The notes under the pieces were generated by a model. The model saw only the letters and a list, made by a program, of their open reading frames with translations. It had not been told where the DNA came from and searched no databases. Below are positions 31,032-34,842 of a DNA stretch of 34,842 nucleotides, in pieces. Within the stretch, counting starts at the first letter, position 1. Each line of letters starts with the position of its first letter. Location: the NCBI GenBank assembly GCA_052390495.1, contig JBQTGW010000275.1, positions 1 to 34,842 of the forward strand. The letters run 5' to 3'. The DNA is from GCA-003244245 sp052390495 (GTDB lineage: Bacteria > Actinomycetota > Actinomycetes > Mycobacteriales > Pseudonocardiaceae). The position numbers and the translations under genes are program-made.

Positions 31032-31888
31032 GTGGAGCAGTCTGCTGCGGCCGTGAAGGTGTTGCTTTCCCCGCAGGGTTGTGCGGTCCTCGCGGGCGGT
31101 CAGGCCGGGCAGGTCGTGCTGCTGGTCCGCACGGGGCTGGGCTGGACCCACAAGGAGCTCGGGAACCGGTCGGGGTGGTCGCAGTCCACCATCTCCCGGA
31201 TCGAGGAAGGCAAGACCCGCGCTGCCCATGACACGCAGGTGCTGACTGACCTGGCGCAGGCGCTGGAAATCCCCGCCATCGTGCTCGGTGTGGCCGATCA
31301 GGCGGGTCAGGGGCCTATCCTGGACGGCGTGGATAGACGTAATGTACTCGGCGGCGCTCGCCGGCCACGGCCACCGCCAAAGGGGTGGCCGTGCCAAGCC
31401 TACTGTCACTGCTGGCGGCCCGCGAAGCCATCGGGCACGCCCAAGCCGGTGACGCCTCGGCTGCGACTTCCGCCCTTGCGCAGGCCCGCCACTGGCTCGA
31501 CCAAGGGCGCCAGCCGGATGAGCCCTTCGGAATGCGTTTCTACGGTCCAGCCGATCTCGCCTGGCACGAGACGCAGGTGGGATTGTTCACCAGGAAGGGT
31601 GCGGCAGCCGAGAACGCCGCCCGTACTGCGGTTGAGAGCGTCGATGCCACGGCCTTCCCGCGCAATTACCTTCTCTACACTGTGCGCTTGGGGAGCGTGC
31701 TGACCCAACTCAAACAACTCGACGAGGCGATCAGCGTCACCCGCACCGCCATTCAGGGCGTGCACGAGGTACGCGGCTCCGGACGGATCGTCGCTGACCT
31801 GCGCCGCACCGTGGAACTGTTAGGGAAACAGAACTACCCGCCTGCGAGAACCTTCGCCACCGCCGCTCGTCGTCTCATTGCTTCGTGA
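31032..31888 (+). pseudogene. XRE/TPR regulator with a central deletion and frameshift
   Basis: The first part (31032-31360) encodes a helix-turn-helix, GLGWTHKELGNRSGWSQSTI, then SRIEEGKTRAAHD, and GVDRRNVLGGA, the usual lead into a TPR-like domain. The last part (about 31390-31888) encodes the family's C-terminal TPR region (LLSLLAAREAIGHAQAGDAS, YTVRLGSVLTQLKQLDEAIS, LRRTVELLGKQNYPPARTF). The two are in different frames, and the roughly 150 residues normally between them are absent. The joint carries a hairpin (31366-31393). Start GTG 31032. No longer a full regulator; the HTH portion (with a nonsense tail to 31703) could still bind DNA. Confidence 0.7.
31366..31393. repeat. 10-bp hairpin at the deletion joint of the XRE gene
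   Basis: CACGGCCACC and its exact complement GGTGGCCGTG flank an 8-nt loop exactly where the reading frame and homology break. Confidence 0.8.
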
Positions 31889-32175
31889 TAGTCCCGCTAC
31901 GGTATTCATGCCACTTTCAAGGAAGCCAGCGGGTTGAGCACGAGCTTCTTTCGCGTGGTGGTGATATTTCCGCACCTCTGGCACTCGTGGGTACAGGACG
32001 GGTTTACCGCTGCCGCTCCAAGGGAGAACAAGTCGGCGCCGCAGTGCTGGCTGGAACAGGGCAGCTCAGCGAGGTCGCCGAACTGCGCAGCCGAATCGCA
32101 GCCGTTGTGGTCAGCGTCTGACAGACGACTGGATATGGGCCGTTTGCAAGTGAGTCAAGGCTGACGAGGGTTACG
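31889..32175. other. 287-bp region between the broken regulator and the ATPase gene
   Basis: Open frames exist on both strands, but none has a convincing start or resembles a known protein. A plus-strand frame ending at 32121 (LAGTGQLSEVAELRSRIAAV) could be a relic. No promoter recognised. Confidence 0.3.
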
Positions 32176-32862
32176 GTGGGTCGCACGATGAGTCGTACTC
32201 ATGCCCAAGCAGCTAGCCGGTCTGGCTGGTTCGTCCATGAGGTTCGGCTCGATCGCCAGGCCGATACCGGCCGGTATCCCTTCACGTTGCCGGTGGTGGC
32301 TCACCTCGCCGGTAGCGGTCTTGGGCTGGAGTCGGGCGTGACGTTTCTGATCGGGGACAATGGCACCGGTAAGTCCACGGTGATCGAGGCGCTGGCGGTG
32401 GCGGCGGGGTTCAACGCCGAGGGGGGTTCGCAGTCGTTTCGGTTCGCCACCCGGGCCACCGAGTCCAGCCTGGGTGATCACCTCCTGCTCCGGTGGAAAG
32501 GTAAGCCGCGCACTGGGTTCTTCCTGCGCGCGGAGAGTTTCTACAACGTGGCGACCGAGATCGAGAACCTGGAACGCGAGGACCCGGGGTTGCTGCCCGC
32601 GTATGGTGGCCGGTCGTTGCACGAGCGCAGCCACGGGGAGTCGTTCCTTGACCTGGTGATCCACCGGTTCGGGCCGAACGGGCTGTACTTGCTCGATGAG
32701 CCCGAGGCCGCCCTGTCAGCGCGCGGTTGCCTCGCTCTCGTGCGCCGCATTGGCGAGCTGGTCGAGCAGGGTAGCCAGTTCGTCATCGCCACACTCGACG
32801 AGGCCGAGCAGTTTCGCGGCGGCAAGCAGTTGGGCGACGTGTCCTGCGGGAGTGTCGAGTAG
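32176..32862 (+). CDS. AAA (ABC-type) ATPase lacking its usual C-terminus
   Basis: 228 codons from GTG 32176 (GAGGG upstream). Walker A GDNGTGKSTVIEAL, a signature-like SHGESFLDLVIHRF, and Walker B LYLLDEPEAALSARG place it in the small stand-alone AAA_23/OLD-like ATPase group. The family normally continues after QFVIAT with HSPIL and about 40 more residues, including the H-loop His. Here the sequence turns into LDEAEQFRGGKQLGD, the antisense of the phosphotransferase gene, and stops. So the H-loop is lost and the two genes overlap by 147 bases. It is probably a deletion product and unlikely to be a normal ATPase. Confidence 0.75.
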   Translation: MGRTMSRTHAQAASRSGWFVHEVRLDRQADTGRYPFTLPVVAHLAGSGLGLESGVTFLIGDNGTGKSTVIEALAVAAGFNAEGGSQSFRFATRATESSLGDHLLLRWKGKPRTGFFLRAESFYNVATEIENLEREDPGLLPAYGGRSLHERSHGESFLDLVIHRFGPNGLYLLDEPEAALSARGCLALVRRIGELVEQGSQFVIATLDEAEQFRGGKQLGDVSCGSVE

Positions 32863-33543
32863 GTCGGTGAAAGCGGCGCGGATTCGCTCGGCGATCTCGG
32901 GTTGCAGGAGGCTGGCGCACAGCAGCAGCGCGGCGTCGTAGCCCGTCGGCGCGCTGCCCCACGATTCCCAGTCCAGCAGCCAACAGCGTGGCGCGGTGAG
33001 GTTGGCCCAGTGCACGTCCCCATGGGCGGTGCTCCAGGTGAGGCGGGCGGTGTCGATCTCTACGCCGAATGCCGCGAGCAATCGCCGTCGGACGAATTGC
33101 TCGCCCAGGCACACCCGGTCAGTGCAATGGACGGCCAGGCTGTCGAGGGAGCCACGAAGCTCGTGCCACCACTCATCGTCGAGGTTGACTGGCTGGCGCA
33201 GGGCCATGTCGGCCGAAATCCGACTTCCTGGGGCGAGGGTCATCAGTTCGGTGCGCACTCGCCTGTCCGATTCGTCCCACTCGGCGACGTGAAGCACGGC
33301 AGGCTTGCGTACTCCGGTGATGGTGTTGGCGTCGGTGTTGCCGGTCCACGCCGGCCCGCACGCCCAGTGCGCAGCCTCGGTGACCACCCGCATCCACCGC
33401 TCACCCTCCGATGTGGTCACCGAACAACCCACGCTGCGGTTCCGAAGCCCGTGCACCGGCTGGCCAGCGAGGTCCACGCCGAGTAGTTCGGCGCCCGTTT
33501 TCAGCAGTTCATGCAGCCACGCGAGCCAGCCGTCATCCCTCAT
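32716..33543 (-). CDS. APH-family phosphotransferase (aminoglycoside/choline kinase fold)
   Basis: 275 residues from ATG 33543 (GGAG upstream). HGDVHWANL, with His174, is the Brenner catalytic motif, and LLDWESWGSAPTGYDAALLL holds the metal-binding DWE. The N-lobe is short (SVTTSEGERWMRVVTEAAHW). The family phosphorylates small hydroxyl substrates or antibiotics; the substrate is unknown. It follows the radical SAM gene on the same strand after an 81-base gap, so the two may form an operon. The 3' end overlaps the truncated ATPase gene (convergent), and the last 30 residues could be partly post-deletion sequence. Confidence 0.8.
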   Translation of the reverse strand: MRDDGWLAWLHELLKTGAELLGVDLAGQPVHGLRNRSVGCSVTTSEGERWMRVVTEAAHWACGPAWTGNTDANTITGVRKPAVLHVAEWDESDRRVRTELMTLAPGSRISADMALRQPVNLDDEWWHELRGSLDSLAVHCTDRVCLGEQFVRRRLLAAFGVEIDTARLTWSTAHGDVHWANLTAPRCWLLDWESWGSAPTGYDAALLLCASLLQPEIAERIRAAFTDLLDTPAGHVAQLLAAAKLLGLVECGDDELATLLDQLANAAHESEATAR

Positions 33544-33624
33544 GTGCCGCGCTCCATCCCAACTCGGCGTCATGTTCTCGCAGGTGCCCGAGCACCATCT
33601 CACACGCAGCCCACAGCGTGGCGG

Positions 33625-34602
33625 CTACCGGAACGGAGGCCAACACGCCCGCGGTGCACACTGGATCGGGTCACACGTCGGCGAGCACCGTGGCGACCAC
33701 TGAGGCTGGCACGGCGACGGATTACAGTACGGCTGGCAGCCTGGATTGCACCGAGGATTGCACGGGTTACAGTTTGGCTGGCAGCCTGGATTGCACGGGT
33801 TACAGTTTGGCTGGCACTCCCGGTCCGGCTCTTCCTCATCCGTCGCACAGGCAGCGAAGGCCCGAGCCAGCTCGGCCCGCACGCGATGCGCTTGCGGGCT
33901 TTCCAGAATCTCGGCCAACTCCTGTTCGAGCACGTTGCCCATGGGCAACCAGCGGGAGAACACGCACGGCCACACTGCACCGTCCGGGCTGACCGCCGCA
34001 ACTCCATCTCCACAATGTCCGCACAACTGCTCGACACTGGTCTGTCGGTCGCGTACGCCCCGCCCGACCTGACGAAGCCGGTCATAGCCGACCGAAGACA
34101 CACCAAGACGGACCAGTTCTGCCTGCGCCGCCTCAGCCCGCTGGCCATTGCCGAGGTCAATCACCCCGGCCCGCAGCGGGATACCTCTGCGTACCACCTC
34201 AACGATATTTGCCTTCGTGCGTCCGTAACTTGGTCGCGTGGTCACTGAGGCATGCTGTTCGGGGTCGTCGGAGTAGTAACTGGTTGCCAGCGACACTCCT
34301 GGACGGGCGAAAATCTCCCACAGCTCGTCGCTGACGTGTACGAGGTTGGAGAACACTTCCACCGTCAACCCGCGCCCCAGAGCGTGCTCGACCAAGCCCG
34401 CGAGCCCTGGATACAGCGTCGGCTCCCCGCCGATGAACTGCACCATCTCCACGTCGAGGTCGACGGCCTGATCCAGTACCCGCACCCAGTTCCGGCCCGT
34501 CATCGTGCCGTGTGTCCCGTCAGGTCCGGACCCGGCGTAGCAGTGCACGCACTGCAGCTGACACCGGCCGGTGAGCTCCAACCAGAGAAACGACGTGCCC
34601 AC
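33625..34602 (-). CDS. radical SAM/SPASM enzyme with a 14-cysteine repeat tail
   Basis: 325 residues from GTG 34602 (GGAGG 5-6 bases upstream). C14-x3-C18-x2-C21 (GRCQLQCVHC) binds the SAM [4Fe-4S] cluster. FIGGEPTLYPGL is the GGE motif. A Cys-rich SPASM/twitch region (CGHCGDGVAAVSPDGAVWPC) should hold a second cluster. From residue 263 the protein ends in 63 residues with 14 Cys, built from CNP and CQP units (CQPNCNPCNPG twice). SPASM enzymes usually modify ribosomal peptides or proteins. I recall similar CNP-tailed enzymes in other actinobacteria but no established function. The tail may be a fused substrate, a metal ligand array, or a redox or assembly element. It is followed by the APH-like gene. 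Confidence 0.88.
   Translation of the reverse strand: MGTSFLWLELTGRCQLQCVHCYAGSGPDGTHGTMTGRNWVRVLDQAVDLDVEMVQFIGGEPTLYPGLAGLVEHALGRGLTVEVFSNLVHVSDELWEIFARPGVSLATSYYSDDPEQHASVTTRPSYGRTKANIVEVVRRGIPLRAGVIDLGNGQRAEAAQAELVRLGVSSVGYDRLRQVGRGVRDRQTSVEQLCGHCGDGVAAVSPDGAVWPCVFSRWLPMGNVLEQELAEILESPQAHRVRAELARAFAACATDEEEPDRECQPNCNPCNPGCQPNCNPCNPRCNPGCQPYCNPSPCQPQWSPRCSPTCDPIQCAPRACWPPFR
33755..33820. repeat. two 33-bp tandem repeats in the cysteine tail
   Basis: 33755-33787 and 33788-33820 are near-identical 33-mers (first 30 bases the same), each encoding 11 residues of the CQPNCNPCNPG type. Further partial copies lie at 33727-33755. Confidence 0.9.
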
Positions 34603-34759
34603 AGCGACCTCCGATCAGCACCCACATGGTCAGCCGTTCCTCAGCATGCACCTTCTGCATCCGATCGGGGCGGATGCGCGAGTAAGTGGTGTCATTCACC
34701 TCTCCTGCGGCGTACCGGCCGACATCCCGGCCCAAAGCTACCCACGGACTGTCCGACAA
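34520..34759 (-). CDS. possible small ORF overlapping the radical SAM start
   Basis: A 79-codon frame from TTG 34759 (SDSPWVALGRDVGRYAAGEV...) that overlaps the first 83 bases of the radical SAM gene. No good ribosome site and no recognised family. It contains RLTMWVLIGGRCGHVV with one Cys. It is the only candidate precursor-like ORF directly upstream of the enzyme; low confidence that it is translated. Confidence 0.2.
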   Translation of the reverse strand: MSDSPWVALGRDVGRYAAGEVNDTTYSRIRPDRMQKVHAEERLTMWVLIGGRCGHVVSLVGAHRPVSAAVRALLRRVRT

Positions 34760-34842
34760 CCCTGGCGTTGAGCTTGGGAACCTGGGAGCAGACGCAAGCC
34801 CGAGACGGGAGAACCGAACGCGAAGTTCGCGGGGTCCGGGCC

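Noticed and set aside
31885..32121. 78-codon plus-strand frame after the broken regulator
   Set aside because: No ribosome site, overlaps the stop of the regulator remnant, and no family resemblance.
30009..33543. Uma2 protein, XRE regulator, ATPase and phosphotransferase as a defence island
   Set aside because: Two of the genes are broken, the Uma2 family is not tied to defence, and no effector-sensor pair or methylase is visible.

Overview
The window is high-GC DNA with GTG/TTG starts, RBS-driven operons and many 4-base ATGA/GTGA gene overlaps. It carries a type VII secretion (T7SS/ESX) core, an MT0933-like small protein, LCP and DivIVA-type proteins, a DUF574 methyltransferase and a radical SAM enzyme with a Cys-rich tail. 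This combination points to a filamentous actinobacterium, most likely Pseudonocardiales (Saccharopolyspora/Amycolatopsis-like); the genus cannot be fixed from the sequence alone.

Layout. (1) 75-4668, minus strand: a five-gene operon (FemAB-like acyltransferase, FAD monooxygenase, GT4 glycosyltransferase, hexapeptide acyltransferase, methyltransferase) that looks like a small envelope or glycoconjugate tailoring cluster. (2) 4790-8736, minus: a branched-chain 2-oxoacid dehydrogenase operon (E1alpha, E1beta, lipoyl E2) headed by a translationally coupled MT0933-like small protein, with strong hairpins on both sides. (3) 8819-11052: a DivIVA-like coiled-coil protein and, divergently, an LCP cell-wall ligase. 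(4) 11275-25143: a T7SS island. A minus-strand core (small membrane protein, EccD, MinD-like ATPase, EccC, a 30-codon remnant, a split DUF6177-type pair) is flanked by two plus-strand substrate cassettes. Cassette 1 is intact: two WXG100-type proteins, a DUF6507-type protein, a 733-aa polymorphic toxin with a His-Me nuclease end and a YezG-like immunity gene. Cassette 2 is degraded: a DUF6507 paralogue, a truncated toxin N-terminus, a displaced BECR-type toxin tip, an immunity candidate and two broken pentapeptide genes. Both cassettes are preceded by the same ECF-sigma-like promoter pattern, GGAAC-17 nt-CGTC. (5) 25165-28504, minus: DUF574 methyltransferase, a PAS-GGDEF-EAL protein with degenerate signatures, and an internally deleted DUF6177 relative, all coupled by ATGA overlaps. 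(6) 28726-34602: a phosphodiester glycosidase, a Uma2 nuclease-fold protein, a broken XRE/TPR regulator, an AAA ATPase missing its C-terminus, an APH-like phosphotransferase, and a radical SAM/SPASM enzyme ending in a 14-cysteine repeat tail.

How it fits together. The T7SS island is the most informative region. A minimal EccC/EccD/MinD core, with no EccB, EccE or mycosin visible here, sits between two cassettes that share an N-terminal module and leader but carry unrelated toxin tips and immunity genes. Several partial duplicates (the MAREY leader gene, DUF6507, the toxin N-terminus, the DUF6177 protein) show that the island was built by duplication and eroded by deletion. The other standout is the radical SAM enzyme with a repeat-built CNP/CQP cysteine tail. 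No CRISPR array, rRNA, tRNA or insertion sequence was recognised.
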